Shown here in pieces: positions 27,036 to 38,055 of a DNA stretch of 64,000 nt. This DNA is from Pseudomonas paraeruginosa PA7. Lineage in GTDB: Bacteria > Pseudomonadota > Gammaproteobacteria > Pseudomonadales > Pseudomonadaceae. The notes under the pieces are model-generated. The model was not told where the DNA came from and ran no database searches. It worked only from the letters and a program-made list of their open reading frames with translations. Location: NCBI RefSeq assembly GCF_000017205.1, contig NC_009656.1, forward strand, positions 3,352,001-3,416,000, in the 5' to 3' direction. Position 1 is the stretch's first letter, and each line of letters begins with the position of its first letter. The translations under genes were made by a program, and so were the position numbers.

Positions 27036-27658
27036 TCAGGCCTCGGCGCGCAACAGGTGGGGAGAACCGCGCAGGCTGTCGATGCCGGCGCGGAACAGGC
27101 GTTCGGCGCGGTTCCAGGGATCGTTGCGCAACCGCTCGGTCCAGGCCAGGGTGCCGCAGACCCCGTCCCACAAGGATTGCAGGTAGACGCTGGCCAGCTC
27201 GACGTCGAGCCGCGCCGGCAGTTCGCCCTGCGCCACCGCCCGGCGGATCAGGCGCAGGCCCAGGCGCTGGCCCTGCTTCTCGAGCAGTTCGCGCCGGCGC
27301 AGCAGCGGCTCGTTCTCGTCGCTGCGCTCGCACTTGAGATAGAGGATCTCCAGCACCCGTTGCACCGACCCGGGCTCGCAGCACTGGCGAAGGAAGCCCA
27401 TGCCGGCGCGCAGGAGGATATCCAGCGCCGGCACGTCCGCGCCACCTCGATGCGGGCGAAGGCCCGGTCGCACATCGCCAGGCAGACCTCGATCTTGTTC
27501 TTGTAGTGGCCATAGACCGCTCCGCGAGAAACCCCGGCGGCATCCGCCAGGTCGGCCATGGCAGTGTTGCCCACGCCCTTTTCCAGGAAGACCCGCTCGG
27601 CGGCGTCGAGTATGCCGTCGCGGGTCTTCTGGGATTCCTCTTTGGTTTTTCTGGCCAC
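27036..27658 (-). pseudogene. mexZ: mexZ, TetR-family repressor of mexXY, frameshifted
   Basis: The N-terminal 73 codons match MexZ (MARKTKEESQKTRDGILDAAERVF..., then the helix-turn-helix and AMCDRAFARIEV). The rest of the protein (VPALDILLRAGMGFLRQCCE to the C-terminus) continues in another frame. Only 8 bases (27435-27442) lie between the two matching segments, where 18 would be needed to encode the PDENAR linker I recall in functional MexZ. The gene is 623 bp, against 633 bp for a 210-residue protein, consistent with a 10-bp deletion. The product would be truncated in its ligand-binding and dimerisation domain, so repression of mexXY-oprA should be lost. A sequencing error is the alternative. 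Confidence 0.9.
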
Positions 27659-27720
27659 TGAACGTCCTCACAAGGGAAAGGCGCCGCAAATCATAAGGAT
27701 ATGTTACAGAAACGCCAATT

Positions 27721-27742
27721 AATCAATCACTCATGACTGATT
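27721..27742. promoter_or_regulatory. MexZ-type operator in the mexZ-mexX intergenic region
   Basis: AATCA (27721-27725) and TGATT (27738-27742) are the ends of a 22-bp imperfect palindrome, AATCAATCACTCATG plus ACTGATT, lying in the AT-rich part of the divergent promoter region. The position fits the known MexZ binding site between mexZ and mexX. Confidence 0.7.
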
Positions 27743-27823
27743 ATATGCTACTGTCGCGCCGCTCGTGGGTTGCACCGCCCATTCCCGGGCACGCCCACAG
27801 ACTCATGAATCCGAGGGACATCC

Positions 27824-29014
27824 ATGCACATCCAATGGACCGGCTCGCTGCGCGGGCTGCTGGCGACCCTGGTCGCCCTATTCCTGCTGGGCTGCGACAA
27901 GGCTCCGGAAGCCGAGAAGGCCACGGACGCTCCCGCCGAAGTCGGGGTGATCGTGGCGAAACCGGCGCCGATCGGCATCACCAGCGAACTGCCCGGCCGC
28001 CTCGAGGCCTACCGCCAGGCCGAGGTACGCGCGCGGGTCGCCGGCATCGTCACCCGCCGCCTGTACGAGGAGGGCCAGGATGTTCGCGCCGGCACCGTGC
28101 TGTTCCAGATCGACCCGGCGCCGCTGAAGGCCGCCCTCGACATCAGCCGCGGCGCCCTGGCGCGGGCCGAGGCCAGCCACGCGGCGGCGGCCGACAAGCT
28201 CAAGCGCTACGCCGACCTGGTCAAGGACCGCGCCATCAGCGAACGCGAGTACACCGAGGCGCAGACCGACGCACGGCAGAGCCTGGCGCAGATCGCCTCG
28301 GCCAGGGCCGAGCTGGAGCAGGCCCGCCTGCGCCTGGGCTACGCCACGGTAACCGCGCCGATCGACGGACGCGCGCGACGCGCGCTGGTCACCGAAGGCG
28401 CGCTGGTCGGCGAGGACTCGCCGACGCCGCTGACCCGCGTCGAGCAGATCGATCCGATCTACGTGAACTTTTCCCAGCCGGCCGGCGAAGTCGCCGCCAT
28501 GCAACGGGCGATCCGCGAGGGCCAGGTGCAGGGCGTCGCCGACAAGGACATCGCCGTGCGCCTGGTCCTGGCCGACGGCAGCGAGTACCCGCTGGCCGGC
28601 GAGCTGCTGTTCTCCGACCTGGCGGTGGATCCCGGCACCGACACCATCGCCATGCGCGCCCTGTTCCGCAATCCGCATCGCGAATTGCTGCCGGGTGGCT
28701 ACGTGCAGGTGCGCTTGCAGCGCGCAGTGAACCCGCAGGCGATCACTGTCCCGCGCGACGCGCTGATCCGCACCGCCCAGTCCGCCGTGGTCAAGGTGGT
28801 CAATCCACAGGGAGTGGTGGAAGACGTGGAAGTCCACGCCGACACCCTGCAGGGCCGCGACTGGATCGTCAGCCGCGGGCTCAAGGGCGGCGAACGGGTG
28901 ATCGTCGAGAACGCCGCCCAGCATGCCGCCGGTTCCAGCGTACAGGCGGTGGTCCGCCAGCCGGCCAGCGCCGGCGCCCCCTCACCGCTGGCCGCCTCGC
29001 CGGCGGGCCAGTGA
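27824..29014 (+). CDS. mexX: RND efflux periplasmic adaptor MexX
   Basis: The protein has 396 residues. The signal peptide ends in a lipobox (LLGC, Cys24), so it is a lipid-anchored membrane-fusion protein. The biotinyl/lipoyl domain (QAEVRARVAGIVTRRLYEEG), a coiled-coil hairpin (about 100-165) and the beta-barrel region are in order. MexX joins MexY to an outer-membrane channel and gives aminoglycoside, macrolide and tetracycline efflux. GAGGGA lies 6 bp upstream. mexY starts 15 bp downstream. Regulation is by MexZ at the divergent promoter, which is likely lost here because mexZ is broken. Confidence 0.96.
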   Translation: MHIQWTGSLRGLLATLVALFLLGCDKAPEAEKATDAPAEVGVIVAKPAPIGITSELPGRLEAYRQAEVRARVAGIVTRRLYEEGQDVRAGTVLFQIDPAPLKAALDISRGALARAEASHAAAADKLKRYADLVKDRAISEREYTEAQTDARQSLAQIASARAELEQARLRLGYATVTAPIDGRARRALVTEGALVGEDSPTPLTRVEQIDPIYVNFSQPAGEVAAMQRAIREGQVQGVADKDIAVRLVLADGSEYPLAGELLFSDLAVDPGTDTIAMRALFRNPHRELLPGGYVQVRLQRAVNPQAITVPRDALIRTAQSAVVKVVNPQGVVEDVEVHADTLQGRDWIVSRGLKGGERVIVENAAQHAAGSSVQAVVRQPASAGAPSPLAASPAGQ

Positions 29015-29029
29015 CGGAGAACACTACGA

Positions 29030-32000
29030 ATGGCTCGTTTCTTCATTGACCGGCCGGTCTTCGCCTGGGTGGTTTCCCTGCTGATCGTGCTCGCCGGGAT
29101 CCTGGCGATCCGCTTCCTTCCGGTCGCCCAGTACCCGGACATCGCGCCGCCGGTGGTCAACGTCAGCGCCAGCTATCCCGGCGCCTCGGCCAAGGTGGTC
29201 GAGGAAGCGCTGACCGCGATCATCGAGCGCGAGATGAACGGCGCGCCCGGCCTGCTCTACACCAAGGCCACCAGCAGCACCGGCCAGGCCTCGCTGACCC
29301 TGACCTTCCGCCAGGGCGTGAACGCCGACCTCGCCGCGGTGGAAGTGCAGAACCGCCTGAAGATCGTCGAATCGCGCCTGCCCGAGTCGGTGCGGCGCGA
29401 CGGCATCTACGTGGAGAAAGCGGCGGACAGCATCCAGCTGATCGTCACCCTCACCTCCGCCAGCGGTCGCTACGGTGCCATGGAGCTGGGCGAGATCGCC
29501 TCGTCCAACGTGCTCCAGGCGCTGCGCCGGGTGGAAGGCGTGGGCAAGGTCGAGACCTGGGGCGCCGAGTACGCCATGCGCATCTGGCCGGACCCGGCCA
29601 GGCTGACCTCGATGAACCTCAGCGCCAGCGACCTGGTCAACGCCGTGCGCCGGCACAACGCCCGTCTCACCGTGGGCGACATCGGCAACCTCGGGGTCCC
29701 CGACTCGGCACCGATCAGCGCCACGGTGAAGGTCGACGACACCCTGGTGACGCCCGAGCAGTTCGGCGAGATTCCCCTGCGCATCCGCGCCGATGGCGGC
29801 GCGATCCGCCTGCGCGACGTGGCCCGCGTCGAGTTCGGCCAGAGCGAGTACGGCTTCGTCTCGCGGGTCAACCAGATGACCGCCACCGGCCTGGCGGTGA
29901 AGATGGCGCCCGGCTCCAACGCGGTGGCCACCGCCAAGCGCATCCGCGCCACCCTCGACGAGCTGTCGCGCTACTTCCCCGAAGGCGTGAGCTACAACAT
30001 TCCCTACGACACCTCGGCGTTCGTCGAGATTTCGATCAGGAAGGTGGTCAGCACCCTGCTCGAGGCAATGCTCCTGGTGTTCGCCGTGATGTACCTGTTC
30101 ATGCAGAACTTCCGCGCCACCCTGATCCCGACGCTGGTGGTGCCGGTTGCCCTGCTCGGCACCTTCACGGTGATGCTCGGCCTGGGCTTCTCGATCAACG
30201 TGCTGACCATGTTCGGCATGGTCCTGGCGATCGGCATCCTGGTGGACGACGCGATCATCGTGGTGGAGAACGTCGAGCGCCTGATGGCCGAGGAAGGCCT
30301 GTCGCCGCACGACGCCACAGTCAAGGCGATGCGCCAGATCAGCGGGGCGATCGTCGGCATCACCGTGGTGCTGGTCTCGGTGTTCGTGCCGATGGCCTTC
30401 TTCAGCGGCGCGGTGGGCAACATCTACCGCCAGTTCGCGGTGACCCTGGCGGTGTCCATCGGCTTCTCGGCGTTCCTCGCGCTGTCCTTGACCCCGGCGC
30501 TGTGCGCCACCCTGCTGCGCCCGCTCGACGCCGGCCACCACGAGAAGCGCGGCTTCTTCGGCTGGTTCAACCGTACCTTCCTGCGCCTGACCGGGCGCTA
30601 CCAGAAGGCCGTGGGCGGGATTCTCGCCCGGCCGATCCGCTGGATGCTGGTCTACGCCCTGGTCATCGGCGTGGTCGCCCTGCTCTTCGCGCGCCTGCCC
30701 CAGGCGTTCCTGCCGGAAGAGGACCAGGGCGACTTCATGATCATGGTGATGCAGCCCGAGGGCACGCCGATGGCGGAAACCATGGCCAACGTCGCCGACG
30801 TCGAGCGCTACCTGGCGGAACACGAGCCGGTGGCCTACGCCTATGCGGTCGGCGGCTTCAGCCTGTACGGCGACGGCACCAGTTCGGCGATGATCTTCGC
30901 CACCCTGAAGGACTGGTCCGAGCGCCAGGACGCCAGCCAGCACGTCGGCGCCATCGTCGAGCGGATCAACCAGCGCTTCGCCGGCCTGCCCAACCGCACG
31001 GTGTACGCGATGAACTCGCCGCCGCTGCCGGACCTGGGCTCCACCAGCGGCTTCGACTTCCGCCTGCAGGACCGCGGCGGGGTCGGCTACGACGCCCTGG
31101 TCAAGGCCCGCGACCAGCTCCTGGCACGCGCCGCCGAGGACCCGCGGCTGGCCAACGTGATGTTCGCCGGCCAGGGCGAGGCGCCGCAGATCCGCCTGGA
31201 CATCGACCGGCGCAAGGCGGAGACCCTCGGGGTGAGCATGGACGAGATCAACACCACCCTGGCCGTGATGTTCGGCTCGGACTACATCGGCGACTTCATG
31301 CACGGCAGCCAGGTGCGCAAGGTGGTGGTCCAGGCCGATGGCGCCAGGCGCCTGAGCATCGACGACATCGGCAAGCTGCACGTGCGCAACGAGCAGGGCG
31401 AGATGGTCCCGCTGGCGACGTTCGCCAGGGCCGCCTGGACCCTCGGCCCGCCGCAACTGACCCGCTACAACGGCTACCCCTCGTTCAACCTCGAGGGCCA
31501 GGCCGCGCCGGGCTACAGCAGCGGCGAGGCGATGGCGGCGATGGAACAGCTGATGCAGGGCCTGCCCGAGGGCGTCGCCCACGAGTGGTCCGGCCAGTCC
31601 TACGAGGAACGCCTGTCCGGCGCCCAGGCGCCGGCGCTGTTCGCCCTCTCGGTGCTGATCGTGTTCCTCGCCCTGGCCGCCCTCTACGAGAGCTGGTCGA
31701 TCCCACTGGCGGTGATCCTGGTGGTGCCGCTGGGCGTGCTCGGCGCGCTGCTCGGGGTGAGCCTGCGCGGCCTGCCCAACGACATCTACTTCAAGGTCGG
31801 CCTGATCACCATCATCGGCCTCTCGGCGAAGAACGCCATCCTCATCATCGAGGTGGCCAAGGACCATTACCAGGAAGGCATGGACCTGCTGCAGGCGACC
31901 CTGGAAGCCGCGCGCCTGCGCCTGCGGCCGATCGTCATGACCTCGCTGGCCTTCGGTTTCGGGGTGATCCCGCTGGCGCTCTCGAGCGGCGCCGGTTCCG

Positions 32001-32167
32001 GCGCCCAGATCGCCATCGGCACCGGGGTGCTCGGCGGGATAGTCACCGCCACCGTGCTCGCGGTGTTCCTGGTGCCGCTGTTCTTCCTGGTGGTCGGCCG
32101 CCTGTTCCGGCTGCGCAAGGCGCCTCGCGCCGATGCGTCGGCCAATACCCCAACGGAGCTGACCTGA
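29030..32167 (+). CDS. mexY: RND multidrug efflux transporter MexY
   Basis: The protein has 1045 residues, full length for an HAE1-family RND pump. Visible hallmarks are ARFFIDRPVFAWVVSLLIVLAGI at the N-terminus, the proton-relay region with GILVDDAIIVVENVER (two aspartates in TM4), the periplasmic porter loops, and TSLAFGFGVIPLALSSGAG near the end. It is an inner-membrane drug/proton antiporter and works with MexX and OprA or OprM. It overlaps oprA by one base (TGATG). No interruption is present. Confidence 0.97.
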   Translation: MARFFIDRPVFAWVVSLLIVLAGILAIRFLPVAQYPDIAPPVVNVSASYPGASAKVVEEALTAIIEREMNGAPGLLYTKATSSTGQASLTLTFRQGVNADLAAVEVQNRLKIVESRLPESVRRDGIYVEKAADSIQLIVTLTSASGRYGAMELGEIASSNVLQALRRVEGVGKVETWGAEYAMRIWPDPARLTSMNLSASDLVNAVRRHNARLTVGDIGNLGVPDSAPISATVKVDDTLVTPEQFGEIPLRIRADGGAIRLRDVARVEFGQSEYGFVSRVNQMTATGLAVKMAPGSNAVATAKRIRATLDELSRYFPEGVSYNIPYDTSAFVEISIRKVVSTLLEAMLLVFAVMYLFMQNFRATLIPTLVVPVALLGTFTVMLGLGFSINVLTMFGMVLAIGILVDDAIIVVENVERLMAEEGLSPHDATVKAMRQISGAIVGITVVLVSVFVPMAFFSGAVGNIYRQFAVTLAVSIGFSAFLALSLTPALCATLLRPLDAGHHEKRGFFGWFNRTFLRLTGRYQKAVGGILARPIRWMLVYALVIGVVALLFARLPQAFLPEEDQGDFMIMVMQPEGTPMAETMANVADVERYLAEHEPVAYAYAVGGFSLYGDGTSSAMIFATLKDWSERQDASQHVGAIVERINQRFAGLPNRTVYAMNSPPLPDLGSTSGFDFRLQDRGGVGYDALVKARDQLLARAAEDPRLANVMFAGQGEAPQIRLDIDRRKAETLGVSMDEINTTLAVMFGSDYIGDFMHGSQVRKVVVQADGARRLSIDDIGKLHVRNEQGEMVPLATFARAAWTLGPPQLTRYNGYPSFNLEGQAAPGYSSGEAMAAMEQLMQGLPEGVAHEWSGQSYEERLSGAQAPALFALSVLIVFLALAALYESWSIPLAVILVVPLGVLGALLGVSLRGLPNDIYFKVGLITIIGLSAKNAILIIEVAKDHYQEGMDLLQATLEAARLRLRPIVMTSLAFGFGVIPLALSSGAGSGAQIAIGTGVLGGIVTATVLAVFLVPLFFLVVGRLFRLRKAPRADASANTPTELT

Positions 32168-33570
32168 TGCCCCTTTCGAAACTCTCGGCCTCCTCCCTGG
32201 CGCTGTGCCTGGGCCTGCTCGGCGCCTGTTCGCTGGCGCCCCGCTACCAGCGCCCGGAGGCGCCGATCCCGACGGCCTATCCGGCCGTCCCGGCGAGCCA
32301 GCAGGCTGGCGACCGGGCCAGGCTGGACGACTGGCAACAACAGTTCACCGACCCGGTGCTGCGCCAGATGATCGGCCAGGCCCTGGAGCACAACCGCAAC
32401 CTGCGCGTCGCCGCCCTGCGCATCGAGGAAGCCCGCGCGCTATATGGCGTACAGGCCTCGGAGCGCTTGCCGACGCTGGAGGCCAGCGGTCGCTACGAGC
32501 GCGAGCGCATGCGCGGCGAAACCCGCGAGGCCGGCCAGGTCGAACAGCGCTATCGGGTCGCAGCCGGCATCAGCGCCTTCGAGCTGGACTTCTTCGGCCG
32601 GGTGAAAAACCTCGGCGACGCCGCCCTGGCCGACTACCTGGCCAGCGAGGAGGCCCAGCGCAGCGCGCGGATCGCCCTGATCGCCGAGGTCGCCGGCGGC
32701 TACGTGCAGGAACGGGCGCTGTACGCACAGCAACGGCTGGCGGAACGCACCCTGCACGCGCGCGAAAACGGCCTGGCGCTGGTGCGCAAGCGCTACGCCG
32801 CCGGGATGAGCACGCGCATCGACCTGCGCAGCGAGGAAATGCTGGTGGAAAGCGCCCGCGCCACCCACGCCGCGCTGGTTCGCGAACGCAGCCAGGCGGT
32901 CAGCGGCCTGCAGCTGCTGCTCGGCGACTTCACCGGCGACTGGCAGGATAGCCAGCTGGACCTGGAACACCTCCAGCTGCAGCCACTGCCCGCCGGACTG
33001 CCCTCGGAGCTGCTCGCGCGGCGTCCGGACATCCGCCAGGCCGAACAACAACTGCGCGCGGCCAACGCCAACATCGGCGCGGCGCGCGCGGCGTTCTTCC
33101 CGAGCCTGCGCCTGAGCACCGACCTGGGCTCGGCCAGTTCAGGCCTGCACGGCCTGTTCAGGGGCGGCAGCCGGGTCTGGACCTTCAGCCCGCAGATGAC
33201 CCTGCCGATCTTCGACGGCGGACGCAACCGCGCCAATCTCGACCTCGCCGAAGTGCGCAAGGACATCGCCGTCAACCGCTACGAGGAAAGCATCCAGGTC
33301 GCCTTCCGCGAGGTCGCCGACGCGCTCAGCGCCGGCGACCAGCTGGAGCTCCAGCTGCGCGCGCAGCGCGCTGTCCGCGACGCCGACCGTGAACGCCTGC
33401 AACTGGTACGCAAGCGCTATGCCAAGGGTGTCGCCAATTACCTGGAAATGCTCGACGCCCAGCGCAGCCTGTTCGACTCGGAACAGCAACTGATCCACCT
33501 GCGGGGCCTGCGCCTGAACAATGGCGTCGCCCTCTATCGCGCCCTCGGCGGCGGCTGGTCGCAAGGCTGA
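32167..33570 (+). CDS. oprA: Outer-membrane efflux channel OprA of the MexXY system
   Basis: The protein has 467 residues and belongs to the OprM/TolC-type NodT family. The signal peptide ends in LGAC (lipidated Cys21), followed by APRYQRPEAP, and two outer-membrane-efflux repeats (about 60-250 and 260-450) containing RRPDIRQAEQQL and the C-terminal RSLFDSEQQLIHL. It supplies a dedicated outer-membrane exit for MexXY. In PAO1-type strains this gene is absent and OprM is borrowed; mexXY-oprA is the arrangement known from PA7-like strains. Start and mexY stop overlap (TGATG), so it is translationally coupled. Confidence 0.95.
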   Translation: MPLSKLSASSLALCLGLLGACSLAPRYQRPEAPIPTAYPAVPASQQAGDRARLDDWQQQFTDPVLRQMIGQALEHNRNLRVAALRIEEARALYGVQASERLPTLEASGRYERERMRGETREAGQVEQRYRVAAGISAFELDFFGRVKNLGDAALADYLASEEAQRSARIALIAEVAGGYVQERALYAQQRLAERTLHARENGLALVRKRYAAGMSTRIDLRSEEMLVESARATHAALVRERSQAVSGLQLLLGDFTGDWQDSQLDLEHLQLQPLPAGLPSELLARRPDIRQAEQQLRAANANIGAARAAFFPSLRLSTDLGSASSGLHGLFRGGSRVWTFSPQMTLPIFDGGRNRANLDLAEVRKDIAVNRYEESIQVAFREVADALSAGDQLELQLRAQRAVRDADRERLQLVRKRYAKGVANYLEMLDAQRSLFDSEQQLIHLRGLRLNNGVALYRALGGGWSQG

Positions 33571-33579
33571 GACGCCCAC

Positions 33580-34509
33580 CTAGCGGCCCGCCCGCAACGG
33601 ACGGCTGAAGCGGTAGAACAGGTTGGGTTCGCTGACCAGGTACAGATTCCCCCGATCATCCATCGCCAGCCCCTCGGCCTGCGGCACGTCGTCCGCCAGG
33701 CCGTGGTTGCCGGCGCGCAGGGTCAGGCCTCCGAGCGGGCGCCCGGCGCGATCCAGTTCGATGACCAGGCGCGACTCGTCGGAGAGCACCAGCAGGTGAT
33801 CGCTGGCCTTGTGATAGTAGAGGCTGGAGAGGTCGGTGAGGAACAGCCCGCGATCGCGCCGCGGGTCGCCGCCAACGCTCAGGTCGAGCGCCTCGCCGCG
33901 GTCGTTGAAGAAACCGTTGACCTCGATGATACCCACCGGCGCCTTTTCCCGGGCCACGAACAGGCGCTGGCGCAACGGGTCGTAGGCCAGCCCCTCGAAA
34001 CCCTTGTTGCGTTTGCTTTCCAGCCCCAGCGAGAGCTTGCGGGCGTTGCGCGGGTCGTCGATATGGATCTCCCGCGCGCCGGCATCCACATGGATTTCCA
34101 CCAGGCGCTGGCGGCGCTCCTCGGCCACCACGTAGACACCGGGACGGACGTATTCGATGGCCTCCGGGTCCCGGAAACCACGCAGCGGAATGCGCCGCAA
34201 CAGCTCACCGTCCAGCGACAGTTCGAGGAAGTGCGGGTCCTGGTTGGTCACGCTGACCAGGCTGCGCCGGTCCGGGTCGAAGGACAGCGCCGAGACGTTG
34301 GCTTCGGCGCCGAGCACGCGGGCCTCGATGTCGACCCGGAAGTCGGCCAGACCCAGCGCCCGCTCCCGCCCTGCGACGTCGCCATGGCGCTGTTCCAGCT
34401 TGAACCAGATACGCTCGAACGTGCGCTGCTGCTGGGCCGCCACGAGCGCCGCAGACAATGCGGCGAGCAGGCAGGCCAGGACCACCCTGTAGGACACCAG
34501 CCGACTCAT
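33580..34509 (-). CDS. SdiA-regulated-type periplasmic beta-propeller protein
   Basis: About 309 residues. It has a signal or anchor sequence at the N-terminus (RVVLACLLAALSAALVAAQQQ) and beta-propeller strands with the SdiA-regulated family pattern (VSALSFDPDRRSLVSVTNQDPHFLELSLDGELLRRIPL; repeats of similar type follow). GGAGGA precedes the ATG at 34509, which I preferred over the longer frame to 34557. It is convergent with oprA, only nine bases apart. Function is unknown; homologues are exported and predicted calcium-binding propellers. Confidence 0.82.
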   Translation of the reverse strand: MSRLVSYRVVLACLLAALSAALVAAQQQRTFERIWFKLEQRHGDVAGRERALGLADFRVDIEARVLGAEANVSALSFDPDRRSLVSVTNQDPHFLELSLDGELLRRIPLRGFRDPEAIEYVRPGVYVVAEERRQRLVEIHVDAGAREIHIDDPRNARKLSLGLESKRNKGFEGLAYDPLRQRLFVAREKAPVGIIEVNGFFNDRGEALDLSVGGDPRRDRGLFLTDLSSLYYHKASDHLLVLSDESRLVIELDRAGRPLGGLTLRAGNHGLADDVPQAEGLAMDDRGNLYLVSEPNLFYRFSRPLRAGR

Positions 34510-34636
34510 CACGACTCCTCCGGAAAAAACGCGTTCGGTGAAGCAGAACAGAGCCATCCGTGTCCTTTCATGAGGAGCAGGTTAAATCTTTCTGACAAGC
34601 ATCTTTCATGCTTGTCATTTTTCCCGGCGCGGGCCG

Positions 34637-34674
34637 TTGACAGAAAACCGGCACATCTTTACGTTAACGTAAAG
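34637..34674 (+). promoter_or_regulatory. LiuR operator/promoter
   Basis: TTGACA (34637-34642) is a perfect -35. It is followed by an 18-bp perfect palindrome, CTTTACGTTAACGTAAAG (34657-34674), in the spacer/-10 zone, the normal place for a MerR-family operator. The palindrome lies 24 bp upstream of liuR. Confidence 0.8.
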
Positions 34675-34697
34675 GTAAACGAGCAGGTGCCCCGCGC

Positions 34698-35102
34698 ATG
34701 TCCACCACCTACACCATTTCCGATCTCGCCCGCGAGCTGGACATCACCACCCGCGCCATCCGCTTCTATGAGGAGCAAGGCATGCTCTCTCCCGAGCGGC
34801 GCGGCCTGGAACGTATCTACTCGCCGCGCGACAAGGTCAGCCTGAAGCTGATCCTGCGCGGCAAGCGCATCGGCTTTTCCCTCGCCGAGTGCCGCGAGCT
34901 GATCGAGCTCTACGACCCGGACCCGAGCAGCGGCAACCAGAAACAGTTGAACACCATGCTGGAAAAGATCGCCGAGCGACGCGCCCAGCTGGAACAGCAG
35001 CTGCTGGATATCGAACAGATGCAGCTGGAACTCGACACCGCCGAAGAGCGCTGCCGCGCCGCGCTGATGAAAACCGATATCAAACATAAGGTTACTTCTT
35101 AA
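34698..35102 (+). CDS. liuR: MerR-family regulator LiuR
   Basis: 134 residues. The N-terminal MerR winged helix (YTISDLARELDITTRAIRFYEEQGMLSPERRGLERIY is split over two lines of the family pattern) is followed by a long dimerisation helix. No metal-binding cysteine cluster is visible, in keeping with an acyl-CoA or other organic inducer. LiuR controls liuABCDE in P. aeruginosa, and its gene lies 48 bp before liuA. The palindrome just upstream suggests autoregulation. Confidence 0.93.
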   Translation: MSTTYTISDLARELDITTRAIRFYEEQGMLSPERRGLERIYSPRDKVSLKLILRGKRIGFSLAECRELIELYDPDPSSGNQKQLNTMLEKIAERRAQLEQQLLDIEQMQLELDTAEERCRAALMKTDIKHKVTS

Positions 35103-35150
35103 ACTTAATCCGAAGCTTTAAACCGGACAAGCACAATTACAGGTGAAAGC

Positions 35151-36314
35151 ATGACCTACCCCAGCCTCAACTTCGCCCTCGGCGAAACCATCGACATGCT
35201 CCGCGACCAGGTTCGCGGCTTCGCCGCCGCCGAGTTGCAGCCGCGCGCCGCGCAGATCGACCAGGACAACCAGTTCCCCATGGACATGTGGCGCAAGTTC
35301 GGCGAGATGGGCCTGCTCGGCATCACCGTCGACGAGGAGTACGGCGGTTCGGCGCTGGGCTACCTGGCCCACGCCGTGGTCATGGAGGAGATCAGCCGGG
35401 CCTCGGCCTCGGTGGCGCTGTCCTATGGCGCGCACTCCAACCTCTGCGTCAACCAGATCAAGCGCAACGGCAACGCCGAACAGAAGGCCCGCTACCTGCC
35501 GGCACTGGTCTCCGGCGAGCATATCGGCGCGCTGGCGATGAGCGAACCCAACGCCGGCTCCGACGTGGTGTCGATGAAGCTGCGCGCCGACCGCGTCGGC
35601 GATCGCTTCGTTCTCAACGGCAGCAAGATGTGGATCACCAACGGTCCCGACGCCCATACCTACGTGATCTACGCCAAGACCGACATGGACAAGGGCGCGC
35701 ACGGGATCACCGCGTTCATCGTCGAACGCGACTGGAAAGGCTTCAGCCGCGGGCCGAAGCTGGACAAGCTGGGCATGCGCGGCTCGAACACCTGCGAGCT
35801 GATCTTCCAGGACGTCGAGGTGCCCGAGGAAAACGTCCTCGGCGCGGTCAACGGCGGGGTCAAGGTGCTGATGAGCGGCCTCGACTACGAACGCGTGGTG
35901 CTTTCCGGCGGCCCGGTGGGAATCATGCAGGCCTGCATGGACGTGGTGGTGCCCTATATCCACGACCGCCGCCAGTTCGGCCAGAGCATCGGCGAGTTCC
36001 AACTGGTCCAGGGCAAGGTCGCCGACATGTACACCAGCCTCAACGCCAGCCGCGCCTACCTGTACGCGGTGGCCGCCGCCTGCGACCGCGGCGAGACCAC
36101 CCGCAAGGATGCCGCCGGAGTGATCCTCTACAGCGCCGAGCGCGCCACCCAGATGGCCCTGGACGCGATCCAGATCCTCGGCGGCAACGGCTACATCAAC
36201 GAGTTTTCCACCGGCCGCCTGCTGCGCGACGCCAAGCTCTACGAGATCGGCGCCGGCACCAGCGAGATCCGCCGCATGCTGATCGGCCGCGAGCTGTTCA
36301 ACGAAACCCGCTGA
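35151..36314 (+). CDS. liuA: Isovaleryl/citronellyl-CoA dehydrogenase LiuA
   Basis: The protein has 387 residues with the acyl-CoA dehydrogenase domains in order, ending in the FAD-binding C-terminal segment [37 protein letters not shown] and [18 protein letters not shown] are the flavin/substrate signatures. It oxidises isovaleryl-CoA to 3-methylcrotonyl-CoA, step 3 of leucine breakdown. It is the first gene of liuABCDE, with a GGTGAAAGC upstream of the ATG. Confidence 0.95.
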   Translation: MTYPSLNFALGETIDMLRDQVRGFAAAELQPRAAQIDQDNQFPMDMWRKFGEMGLLGITVDEEYGGSALGYLAHAVVMEEISRASASVALSYGAHSNLCVNQIKRNGNAEQKARYLPALVSGEHIGALAMSEPNAGSDVVSMKLRADRVGDRFVLNGSKMWITNGPDAHTYVIYAKTDMDKGAHGITAFIVERDWKGFSRGPKLDKLGMRGSNTCELIFQDVEVPEENVLGAVNGGVKVLMSGLDYERVVLSGGPVGIMQACMDVVVPYIHDRRQFGQSIGEFQLVQGKVADMYTSLNASRAYLYAVAAACDRGETTRKDAAGVILYSAERATQMALDAIQILGGNGYINEFSTGRLLRDAKLYEIGAGTSEIRRMLIGRELFNETR

Positions 36315-36434
36315 AGCCTGGCTTCCGCGGCCCTTTCCCGGAAGGGAGAAGGCATTCCATTGCATCGACAGGCGCATCGCCAGGCCGGAACCGGCGCAAG
36401 CCGGTTCCGGCCACCTCGACACGGAGCCGCCGCC

Positions 36435-38042
<1,608 letters not shown>

Positions 38043-38055
38043 CGAGCAGACCAGC

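Noticed and set aside
27248-27689. Two separate small regulators in place of mexZ
   Set aside because: The two partial frames join into one continuous MexZ sequence across a short frameshift, so a single broken gene explains both.
29024-31867. Very long open frame (947 codons) on the strand opposite mexY
   Set aside because: It is the antisense shadow of mexY in very high-GC DNA. Its translation is low-complexity, rich in His, Gln, Gly and Arg, with no domain.
30502-33570. 1022-codon plus-strand frame spanning mexY and oprA
   Set aside because: The first part is out of frame with mexY; only its last 467 codons, from 32167, are the real oprA.
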